From IMG/VR virus record IMGVR_UViG_3300010885_020795, positions 84,446 through 148,445 of that record: 64,000 nucleotides of DNA, one strand, 5' to 3'. The stretch is from a virus. The notes beneath the pieces were generated by a model, which did no database searches, was not told the DNA's origin, and was given only the letters and a program-made list of their open reading frames with translations. The first letter of the stretch is position 1. Each line of letters opens with the position of its first letter. The position numbers and the translations under genes were made by a program. Below, in pieces: positions 41,444 through 48,853 of this stretch.

Positions 41444-42537
41444 TTAATTCTTTCTAACAAGACTTTGGCAGAAAAGAAGTTTTCGGTTAAGTCTTGTGTT
41501 TGTTTTTTGATATATGATAAGCGAGTGTTATAATAATCCATGTGAGTCATAATAGCGCGACATAGATCTAGACGATATACTGTATACGCATCATAACTTT
41601 CAGTCCACTTACTGGGATATTTAAACATGTCTGTGTACATTTCACTATAGCTTAATCTATCTGGGACAAATGGTATAGCATCAACTACCGCACCTTCATA
41701 GCAACTAATGCCTAAAGTTTCTTGTAGATTCGCACTGAACACTAACTTGGCTTGACCTAATAAAGAATGATATTCGTCTTTGGTTAATTGCTTGTCTTGG
41801 CAAACAACAAATTCATACTGCGGTAAGTGTGTAGCTAAGTCTCGAAAAATCTCAACTTGCTTCTCTGGTGCGATGCGATGCGGGAAAAGAATTAGGTCAC
41901 GTTTAACTATGCCTTTATAAGGAGCCAACGTGTCCTGCATATACTCCATAGGCCAACCTGTGCGTACAAATCTAGGATCTTCACCTTTTAAGATTTCATC
42001 TAGATGTTCGCTGAACCAAGGATTTTCTGTAGGATAATCATTTAACAGATTAGTATAAAACATTGTAACGTGAAAGTCAGTGGCAAAGTAATTATGATCA
42101 AACGCCGAAAAGAAACTTTTCTCAGCGTGTCTGACCCAAGGCTTATCTCCGACTAAGCGTCCAAGAAAGTCTTGAGGATCATAACTGCCAGCATGCCATA
42201 AGCCATGTGTAGTTACTGGAATGCCCAGCAACTCGCTCATATACTTTAAGTTTATGATACCTGGATGCCAAGCATCGGTAAAGATAAAATGATCGCCAGC
42301 CTTGACGGATCCTGCACAAAAAAGTCTTCCAAGCTGTTCAACTTGGCTTGCCTTATAGATATTAGTACCCCCAAAATTAAGAAATGCACCAGGAGTAGTG
42401 GCTGTAGGAATATCGCTAGGGCCCGAGATAATTTGAACATTATGTCCTTCTTTCTTTAGTAATTCAGGTACGTGAGTTTTCCACTGCCCTGTATAACGTG
42501 TGTCAACTGCTTCTAAATCAACTAGAAATATTGTCAT
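41440..42537 (-). CDS. GT-B-fold glycosyltransferase
   Basis: A 365-residue protein. I take the ATG at 42537 (MTIFLVDLEAVDTRYTGQW); upstream in-frame starts would lie well inside the previous gene. The N-terminal domain has the strand-helix pattern of GT-B enzymes. In the second domain, LILFPHRIAPEKQ and ETLGISCYEGAVVDAIPFVPD carry the nucleotide-sugar-binding E-x7-E-like region of GT4 enzymes. It probably transfers a sugar to phage DNA, protein or a host glycan. Confidence 0.75.
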   Translation of the reverse strand: MTIFLVDLEAVDTRYTGQWKTHVPELLKKEGHNVQIISGPSDIPTATTPGAFLNFGGTNIYKASQVEQLGRLFCAGSVKAGDHFIFTDAWHPGIINLKYMSELLGIPVTTHGLWHAGSYDPQDFLGRLVGDKPWVRHAEKSFFSAFDHNYFATDFHVTMFYTNLLNDYPTENPWFSEHLDEILKGEDPRFVRTGWPMEYMQDTLAPYKGIVKRDLILFPHRIAPEKQVEIFRDLATHLPQYEFVVCQDKQLTKDEYHSLLGQAKLVFSANLQETLGISCYEGAVVDAIPFVPDRLSYSEMYTDMFKYPSKWTESYDAYTVYRLDLCRAIMTHMDYYNTRLSYIKKQTQDLTENFFSAKVLLERIK

Positions 42538-43054
42538 CGATTTCAGTGTCCTGTGTGTATTGATCCCAATAGGTAAAAGTTTTTGCGGACATAAGATCAT
42601 GTAACTGATGAGTCCATACGCCTGCATTAGTTGCACCCCATGTACGATCATCCAACTTAATTGTAGCATTGTAATTAAATTGATTAATGTAAGGTAATTT
42701 TACACTGATCATAGGAACAAACCTATTGCGTTCGTTTAAGCCACTTTCAAGTAGTCCTTCTGCCTGTGCAACATCTAGATCTAATGTACACCAATAATCT
42801 GCATCGAGACATCCGTAGATCATCAATTCCCATTTGGCCCAATCACCGCCATTATTGACAGTGATGTCGGGGAAACTTTGACTAGTACCAAAATATATAT
42901 GTTGAACTTTGTGTTCTTCGGCTAATTTAAGAATCTCTTGTACTGGCTGAACTCCTACCACGAACAATGTTAGCATACCATAGCAACGAGTATGTTCGAC
43001 TTCATAGCCTGTAAAATATTTAACACCCTGTCGTTCTTCTGTGTTTAATCCCAT
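42518..43054 (-). CDS. Conserved T4-like marine phage protein
   Basis: A 178-residue protein. GLNTEERQGVKYFTGYEVEHT, IYFGTSQSFPD and ISVKLPYINQFNYNATIK resemble, from memory, a well-conserved hypothetical of T4-like cyanophages. No catalytic motif can be named. It overlaps the dehydrogenase gene upstream by ten bases and the glycosyltransferase downstream by twenty. Confidence 0.66.
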   Translation of the reverse strand: MGLNTEERQGVKYFTGYEVEHTRCYGMLTLFVVGVQPVQEILKLAEEHKVQHIYFGTSQSFPDITVNNGGDWAKWELMIYGCLDADYWCTLDLDVAQAEGLLESGLNERNRFVPMISVKLPYINQFNYNATIKLDDRTWGATNAGVWTHQLHDLMSAKTFTYWDQYTQDTEIDDNISS

Positions 43055-43941
43055 TTGATATATCCTCTGCTGTAATTATTTGGACGATTTGCACCATCTG
43101 CAAATGCCTGTTGCCATTCTGAATCTCTATTATAGCCTTTTGTCCAAAAACTGTCAACATCGATATCACCGTTTGTAATCCATTGCTCGGCATCTTTCAT
43201 ACATTGATAAAAGCGATCTGTGCGTGGACTTGGAAAGATCATTGTACAAGCTTTCCAAAGTAAATTACTAAAGTCTGTTGTAACTGTTTTCTGTGCGCCA
43301 AATACTACTAATGCTTCGTTGTTTAAAATGTCTGCATCAAAAATATCTGCACGACTACTTAGATCAATGACAACATCAAAGCGACCATTATAAGCCGGTG
43401 TCGATCTATCTTGCCATAAATCTTTGTTACTGTTACCGACTACTGTGACTTCAAAATCTAGATGATTAAGTTTAATAGTATTATAAGCAACCCATGCTAG
43501 AAAGCCACTGCCGATAATTAGTAGTCGACGACCAGGTCCACTGCGTTCTGCAATTTCACGAATAGGTTGCATTACTACATTCACACCACAGGCCACAGGT
43601 TCTAGGATATAACGAGGATGTGCTTCTGGTACTTTTACATATTCTTTGTTTTTAGCCACATACTGATCTGCGTATGCAGGTTCACCGCGTGTGGCCTCAT
43701 AGTCTCCTGCAACCACATCAATGACTTTAGGACCGGTTCTAATTACTCGGCCTAGACCTTCGTGTCCTTGCATGTGCAATGGTAATGGTCCAAAATTGCC
43801 CATCATCATATCAATGTCACTGCGACATACACCTGTCATCACAGATTGTACAAATATTTCATCTTCTTTTAAAAATGCCGGAACATCATATACGCTCTCG
43901 ACAAACAATCCATTTCCTGTTGTGGCTAATACTCTGTTCAT
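43045..43941 (-). CDS. Zinc-type alcohol dehydrogenase-like (MDR) protein
   Basis: A 298-residue protein from the ATG at 43941, overlapping the previous stop. TGVCRSDIDMMMGNFG and MQGHEGLGRVI are the catalytic zinc and GHE elements. LLIIGSGFLAWVAYN is the nucleotide-binding loop, with GxG but a Trp in the helix start. Structural-zinc cysteines are absent. It probably oxidises or reduces a sugar or polyol in the same pathway as the neighbouring Gfo/Idh protein. Confidence 0.8.
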   Translation of the reverse strand: MNRVLATTGNGLFVESVYDVPAFLKEDEIFVQSVMTGVCRSDIDMMMGNFGPLPLHMQGHEGLGRVIRTGPKVIDVVAGDYEATRGEPAYADQYVAKNKEYVKVPEAHPRYILEPVACGVNVVMQPIREIAERSGPGRRLLIIGSGFLAWVAYNTIKLNHLDFEVTVVGNSNKDLWQDRSTPAYNGRFDVVIDLSSRADIFDADILNNEALVVFGAQKTVTTDFSNLLWKACTMIFPSPRTDRFYQCMKDAEQWITNGDIDVDSFWTKGYNRDSEWQQAFADGANRPNNYSRGYIKWD

Positions 43942-44789
43942 AGGTCTTCTATTAATTGATGGATCCATTGATCTTGTAAAAATTGTTCTTTCCAGAACTT
44001 ATTGTTATTTAGGTTTTCTATCGCATTTTTAATCATGCTAATATAAGGACCAGCTGGGCAACCGCCAAATGCTGTCATATAATCCCCTAGTTCAAACTTG
44101 ATAGTTTTTCCGCTGTTTAGATGAAATTCAATATAAAATTCATCTTGTGTATTATTTTTCCAACTCGCTTGAAACAACCATGTAGTATTGTTAGTAATAC
44201 CAATCTCACAAAAATCATCGATGCCAGTGTTGTTACTATCTTTAACTCTTTTGTATAAAGTTATACCTTTTTTGTATTCTGTTAATGCTGTATACATACT
44301 GAGTAAGTGTGGCATTAAGTCCCTGCTGACTCCACCAAAGGCCTTGGACTTGTCAGTGAACCAAGGACTAGACGGAACACCATCTTTCCTGCTCCAACAA
44401 ACAACCACCTTCTTGCTGAGTTTTACCAAGTCTCGATAACCAGACATTTCTGTGCGGAACTGATTGTTCCTAACCATCATTATTTTAGTGTTAGGATAGT
44501 CGTCGATTAACTTTGTCCATGTAGTAGAATTTTCTACCCCAGGCTTTTCAATAATTAACAAACTAGTATGTTCGGCAACTTCTCTTGCAACAGATTCATG
44601 CGTCCAGTTCGGTGTACCGATATAGACAATTTTAAAATTTTTATGATTGTCTATGGCTTCTTGTACTTGTCGATAGTCGGCCGCTTTATCTGTTGCAGGA
44701 TCTACAGTAACTACTTGGTAATTGAGTTGTTTAAGCCATAAGGCATATTGTTGCCCCATGCCTAAACCTATCACTAAGGCTTTATCCAT
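43938..44789 (-). CDS. Gfo/Idh/MocA-type oxidoreductase
   Basis: A 283-residue protein. ALVIGLGMGQQYALWL is the NAD(P) loop, VYIGTPNWTHESVA and IIEKPGVEN are the family's strand motifs with the EKP catalytic Lys, and GGVSRDLMPHLLSM carries the GG...D..H substrate segment. Shorter than usual (about 330-390). It fits a sugar ketone or aldehyde redox step next to the alcohol-dehydrogenase-like gene. Confidence 0.8.
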   Translation of the reverse strand: MDKALVIGLGMGQQYALWLKQLNYQVVTVDPATDKAADYRQVQEAIDNHKNFKIVYIGTPNWTHESVAREVAEHTSLLIIEKPGVENSTTWTKLIDDYPNTKIMMVRNNQFRTEMSGYRDLVKLSKKVVVCWSRKDGVPSSPWFTDKSKAFGGVSRDLMPHLLSMYTALTEYKKGITLYKRVKDSNNTGIDDFCEIGITNNTTWLFQASWKNNTQDEFYIEFHLNSGKTIKFELGDYMTAFGGCPAGPYISMIKNAIENLNNNKFWKEQFLQDQWIHQLIEDL

Positions 44790-46326
44790 TTTGTGCTTGT
44801 TTTAAAAGATTATCTGCTTCATCTTGATCCCAATCTTCCGCACCTTCTGCATCGTTGTCACTGCCTTTATCTTCATTGGAAAATAACATACTATGCGCGG
44901 CCGCGCTGGTCTTAAGAGTTCTCTTGCCGTTAAAATCTGCTAACAATTTGGCAGCACGATCTAATTCAGTAAATGGTGTTTCACTGGTAAACACACGATT
45001 AACTAGTTCAGTAACATAGATAACATTACGTGGAACCCAGTTACTAAGTTCACCATTCTTACCCTTAGCTGGTGCCCATAGACCTGGATCTGGTTTATGT
45101 AACAAACATGCAGTATCTGTAAGAGCATTAGCACGTTGAACTGATTCAATGTGTTGATAAACATTATGTGCCATCATTAAGAAGTAGCTAAAACTATCCC
45201 ATGATGTTCTGCTTTCTTTGCCTAGTTTGTTCAAGTCGCCGGGTTTGTAATAACAAACATCACCCATGGTCATACGCTCACCAATAGGACTACTCCAAGG
45301 CCAAGCAATACTACTGCCAGCAATACGTCTATCGTCAATAGCCTTGTCCATGATGTAACTAAAACGATTGTTGCGATGTACGTGTTGAGTATAAACTTGA
45401 CCATAGGCAGTTGCTAAGAAAGGGCTGGCACAGTCAAAAGTGACTTTCATGTTAGGATTAACATGCTCGCGTAGGTTACGTTGAACAGCAGTTAGTAAAC
45501 AAGCCAGTTCTAATTTACTTGTACCCAAGAAATGAATAACATCGCGTCCAGGTTCTAGTAATTTTTCATCGCGCATTGTAACCAACCTGCGTAACATCAA
45601 GTCTGCGTCCTTCATGTTATTACCGCCCATGGCCCAACCTTCAAATGGATAATGCTTGACAGCTTCATACCATGTATCAGCATCTTCGTTATTACCACCT
45701 TGCAGTACATTCAAGAATTTAGTTTTACCTTGACGATGTTTTAAGAAGAAATCATTGTTAAACAATGTTCCACGCAGGCAGTCGCCAAAATCTTTAAGAC
45801 CTGTACGTTCGCGATTAATTGGAGCCGCACTCCAAGTAGGCAAGTCCAGTACCATACTATAGTCAGCGGTAAACTCTAGCCAATTAAGAATAGCCATACG
45901 AGTTTTATCCGCGGCGCCTACATAACCAGTATCGCCTTGTTTTTCCCAGAAACGTTGCCAGTCAAAGTTAATAACACCTTTACCGATCTGGAATCCACCA
46001 CTGTCGCCTAGGATAAAACTATCTGGATTAGTTCGGTCACGTTGTTGAATCATTGATTCTTCTACATAACTTTTCTTAATGTCTAACTGTGCATGTCCAG
46101 CAGAATAAAGTGCATCGGGATAATAGAAGTAGGCCTGTTCTTTATTTAAGAAATTAAAGCCTTCCATTCCATTTTCAAACTCTTGGGGAATTCTATTCTT
46201 TGGAACAAATTCTTCTTGTTGTTGTTTACTAACAAAAGTTTGATAAAACCCGCTAATACTTGGCAAAAAGACTGCATAGTCTTTGTTGCGAGTTTTTAAA
46301 TCAACACGGGTTTTATGATCAAGCAT
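44782..46326 (-). CDS. dpdA: DpdA-like tRNA-guanine transglycosylase-fold enzyme for DNA
   Basis: A 514-residue protein. DSGGFQ at 108-113, LNVLQGG at 205-211, LGTSK at 267-271 and TFDCASP at 296-302 match the TGT core; the last aligns with FDCVLPTR of TGT, so D298 is the likely nucleophile. In phages and bacteria, DpdA proteins exchange guanine in DNA for a preQ0-type base. Its folE, queD-like and queE neighbours supply that base. The C-terminus carries an acidic tail after residue about 480. Confidence 0.83.
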   Translation of the reverse strand: MLDHKTRVDLKTRNKDYAVFLPSISGFYQTFVSKQQQEEFVPKNRIPQEFENGMEGFNFLNKEQAYFYYPDALYSAGHAQLDIKKSYVEESMIQQRDRTNPDSFILGDSGGFQIGKGVINFDWQRFWEKQGDTGYVGAADKTRMAILNWLEFTADYSMVLDLPTWSAAPINRERTGLKDFGDCLRGTLFNNDFFLKHRQGKTKFLNVLQGGNNEDADTWYEAVKHYPFEGWAMGGNNMKDADLMLRRLVTMRDEKLLEPGRDVIHFLGTSKLELACLLTAVQRNLREHVNPNMKVTFDCASPFLATAYGQVYTQHVHRNNRFSYIMDKAIDDRRIAGSSIAWPWSSPIGERMTMGDVCYYKPGDLNKLGKESRTSWDSFSYFLMMAHNVYQHIESVQRANALTDTACLLHKPDPGLWAPAKGKNGELSNWVPRNVIYVTELVNRVFTSETPFTELDRAAKLLADFNGKRTLKTSAAAHSMLFSNEDKGSDNDAEGAEDWDQDEADNLLKQAQNG

Positions 46327-46660
46327 TTACATAGCCATTTGATGTATGTTTCATAGTTGGCGCCAGATCCAACCATGGGCTTTTGTATAACCCTACGTGT
46401 ACTTTTAATTTCTTAGGAGTACGATCCCTTGTGATTTGAATGTTCACATCATACGTGAAACTTTGTTCTTTCAAAATGATCTCAGTGATTTGATAATCAT
46501 AGATCCAATTTTGATTACGCATATCATTAAGATATGCATCGAACAAATGAGCAGGTAACTCACCTAGGCCGTCTTGTAACAGGCCGTCATGTACTTCTGC
46601 AATCTTAAGCAGATCATATTTAATATCATTGATATTAATGGGGGCTCTTGAAATATTCAT
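46319..46660 (-). CDS. Conserved hypothetical protein near DpdA
   Basis: A 113-residue protein with AAGGAAT before the ATG, no known domain, alternating beta strands in the second half (TYDVNIQITRDRTPKKLKVHVGLY). It overlaps the dpdA gene by eight bases, so it could be a partner of the modification enzyme. That is context only. Confidence 0.55.
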   Translation of the reverse strand: MNISRAPININDIKYDLLKIAEVHDGLLQDGLGELPAHLFDAYLNDMRNQNWIYDYQITEIILKEQSFTYDVNIQITRDRTPKKLKVHVGLYKSPWLDLAPTMKHTSNGYVNA

Positions 46661-46674
46661 ATTGTTATTCCTTA

Positions 46675-47055
46675 TTAAATTTCATATTCTATGTGGCAAC
46701 CGTTTTCGCCATCTTCAGAGACTTCGATCCAAATTTCTCGATTAGGATACTTCAGCGCGATAACTCCGTATAAGTCGTCTGCAATCATTTCACAACTCTT
46801 ATAGTTAAGTTCTAAAACGGAACCTTGACCATTATACAACGACTCGAGCCATCGTTTGAACTGGATGAACTCGATGTCCCTGTCATCGTGGAACACATCA
46901 ATTGACACCCTGAAATGAAAAATGTGGCGATGAGGACTAGCAAGAAACGATACATCATATTCATCTCCTGTGGCTAGATTAGGGTCTGTTGCCGCCGCGG
47001 GATAGCAGTGAATACCTTCTTTACGAAAGGTAATCCATATTTTCTTTTTAATCAT
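46675..47055 (-). CDS. queD: QueD-like 6-carboxytetrahydropterin synthase family protein
   Basis: A 126-residue protein. SPHRHIFHFRVSIDVFHDD resembles the metal-binding HGHxY strand, DIEFIQFKRWLES the GMVxDF element, LELNYKSCEMIADDL the PTxE helix, and EVSEDGENGC the final strand of PTPS/QueD proteins. An upstream HCYPAA holds a candidate catalytic Cys. The match is partial, and the family in marine phages is divergent. It would turn the FolE product into the QueE substrate. Confidence 0.66.
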   Translation of the reverse strand: MIKKKIWITFRKEGIHCYPAAATDPNLATGDEYDVSFLASPHRHIFHFRVSIDVFHDDRDIEFIQFKRWLESLYNGQGSVLELNYKSCEMIADDLYGVIALKYPNREIWIEVSEDGENGCHIEYEI

Positions 47056-47057
47056 AA

Positions 47058-47255
47058 TTAAGATAAACGTTCGATGCGATCAATACTAGGCAATGATGAT
47101 AACTCGTCGGCTTCGGCCTTAGATGTATCTGCTTTGCCCACATATTTCTGATGGAGTTGCCATAACTTCCAATCAATCGCTTCTAAAATTTCAACCTGTT
47201 TGGACATGAGTTTTAGCATGGCCATTTGTTGTTGTTCTGGTGTTAAGTTGCTCAT
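47058..47255 (-). CDS. Small conserved helical protein
   Basis: A 65-residue protein. The segment EAIDWKLWQLHQKY resembles STDWKMWKIMNVVE of the adjacent gene, so the two may be related or interact. It is helical and charged, with no function assigned. It overlaps the next gene by four bases. Confidence 0.55.
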   Translation of the reverse strand: MSNLTPEQQQMAMLKLMSKQVEILEAIDWKLWQLHQKYVGKADTSKAEADELSSLPSIDRIERLS

Positions 47256-47665
47256 TTGAGATTTTCCTTTTCTTCAATTTCTAAGCTAGGTAGTTCTACA
47301 AAGACATACCCGTTTTCTTTGGCAATCAATTCTACTACGTTCATAATTTTCCACATTTTCCAATCTGTGCTATGAGCCAAGGCGTGAACTTTTTCCATGT
47401 TATTGTGCAATTTTGTAAAATTTGCATTAAGTTCAGCTAACTCGGTAATCAGTGGAGTCAAGTCTGCATTTACTGTTAGTTCAGATTGTTCTGTTAACTT
47501 AGTGCCAGTCTTAGGTGGTTTAACAGATGGCCCGGTGCTGTCGATTGTTTCTACACTAATGCCAGTATCTATGGTAATCGAATCAAGTGCAGATTTATCA
47601 ATAGTGACTTTTTTCTTAGATGCTGGAATAGAAATATCTAATTCTTTTTTTGCTTTAGTTGCCAT
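47252..47665 (-). CDS. Hypothetical protein with coiled-coil-like C-terminal part
   Basis: A 137-residue protein. Lys-rich N-terminus, a Ser/Thr/Pro-rich linker, and a helical part with ELAELNANFTKLHNNMEKVH. TDWKMWKIMN near the end echoes the neighbouring small protein. AAGAGGT precedes the ATG. No known domain. Confidence 0.55.
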   Translation of the reverse strand: MATKAKKELDISIPASKKKVTIDKSALDSITIDTGISVETIDSTGPSVKPPKTGTKLTEQSELTVNADLTPLITELAELNANFTKLHNNMEKVHALAHSTDWKMWKIMNVVELIAKENGYVFVELPSLEIEEKENLK

Positions 47666-47674
47666 ATGTACCTC

Positions 47675-48412
47675 TTACCTTGTGTGACCTGGTAAAATAT
47701 AATTGTATGTGCCAACACCACTGTTGATAGTAATCAAACAAGCAATTTGACAAAATTTTACAGTACATTCACCGCTCATGCCAAGCTTTAAGATTGCCAA
47801 AAATTTATCAATGGGCCAAGCATAACCTTCTTTGATAGAACCAGTTACTCCGCTGGCAAATGTCATACGACCAAAGTGACTGCCACCAACGTCGCTGCCA
47901 AAGATAAAAATAAGGTCATTATTTTCTACAGTAACAGTAAATGTTGGCTCTAGGCCACTGTAAATTCCTGCCTTAGCAGACATTTCGCTGACTTTACTTT
48001 TCTTTGGTTCAAATTCAATTTCCCATTTAGGAACTTTGAAAGAACTTTGTTCAAGTTGTGTGTCAATGATTTCTTTGGTCATTAAACGATACTTGTCGCT
48101 GTTACCATCTGCGTCTTTAAATTGAATGTAGTCGGGTACTGCTACATTATTTTTTGTTGAAGATAAAATTTCAACTTCTGCGCCTTCTTTGTTATAAAGG
48201 CCACTAAGACCATTAAGGAAACTTAAATTTCCCAGGCCTACTTCTCCAATTAAACCCGGATTAGGGTTTGCAAGTTGTGCATCAAGAACTACGTCTCGGT
48301 CTGTGTCACAGGTCCAAATTTCTGTTGCCTCGTCAGTGCCAGTAATTTTTGCCAAGTCAAAGAAGCCTAAACTAGCCGTATGACGCACAATGTCTAAGAT
48401 TGCGTCTTTCAT
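47675..48412 (-). CDS. gp45: DNA polymerase sliding clamp, gp45-like
   Basis: A 245-residue protein, near the size of T4 gp45 (228). The N-terminal half runs through GNLSFLNGLSGLY, matching the DLNxFLSxLSL pattern I know from gp45. The C-terminal half has a KVPKWEIEFEP strand, WPIDKFLAILKLG and an NYILPG ending. In T4, the clamp holds the polymerase and helps fire late promoters. Its own promoter, and position one gene from the polymerase, support the call. Sequence identity is low, so it is moderate. Confidence 0.68.
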   Translation of the reverse strand: MKDAILDIVRHTASLGFFDLAKITGTDEATEIWTCDTDRDVVLDAQLANPNPGLIGEVGLGNLSFLNGLSGLYNKEGAEVEILSSTKNNVAVPDYIQFKDADGNSDKYRLMTKEIIDTQLEQSSFKVPKWEIEFEPKKSKVSEMSAKAGIYSGLEPTFTVTVENNDLIFIFGSDVGGSHFGRMTFASGVTGSIKEGYAWPIDKFLAILKLGMSGECTVKFCQIACLITINSGVGTYNYILPGHTR

Positions 48413-48433
48413 ATATAATCTCTCCTTGTTACT

Positions 48434-48462
48434 ATTGTATAGTATTTAGATTTTTAAGTCAA
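48434..48462 (-). promoter_or_regulatory. Sigma70-like promoter of the sliding clamp gene
   Basis: On the - strand TTGACT (48457-48462), 17-base spacer, TACAAT (48434-48439), then AAGGAGAG before the ATG. Confidence 0.78.
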
Positions 48463-48841
48463 CTGTTTGCCCATTTGCGATCACCAAAATCATTAGTAAT
48501 ATATAGGTCAGTTGATGTATAAACTGGTCGGCACCAAACCAAATCCAGTAATGTTTGTCCTTGTAACTACGAGGGCCAAACTTCATTTTAATCCAATCGA
48601 TGTGATAGTGGACAAAAAAATCCAACGCGGCCAAGATAATTGCCCACAGTGGAATCAAAAATAATACACAGACTATAAACGTACCCATCATATGATGAAA
48701 GGAATGTCTTAATCCTAGGCCATGAAAATATATGCCTTTATTTTCGGCCATCTCACTGGTCTGTAAAACAAAGTCGCAGATGAAATGTTTGAATGTCAGC
48801 AATATTGCCCATTGTAACATATAGTAGTCGTGTGTTGACAT
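48446..48841 (-). CDS. DUF3307-type membrane protein
   Basis: A 131-residue integral membrane protein with about four hydrophobic segments (around residues 8-25, 47-75 and 110-125). FKHFICDFVLQTSEMAENKG and LRHSFHHMMGT match the start of DUF3307 proteins. Its role is unknown; in the membrane it might affect exclusion or lysis timing. It lies between the polymerase and clamp genes. Confidence 0.68.
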   Translation of the reverse strand: MSTHDYYMLQWAILLTFKHFICDFVLQTSEMAENKGIYFHGLGLRHSFHHMMGTFIVCVLFLIPLWAIILAALDFFVHYHIDWIKMKFGPRSYKDKHYWIWFGADQFIHQLTYILLMILVIANGQTVDLKI

Positions 48842-48853
48842 GAATTTATTTAG

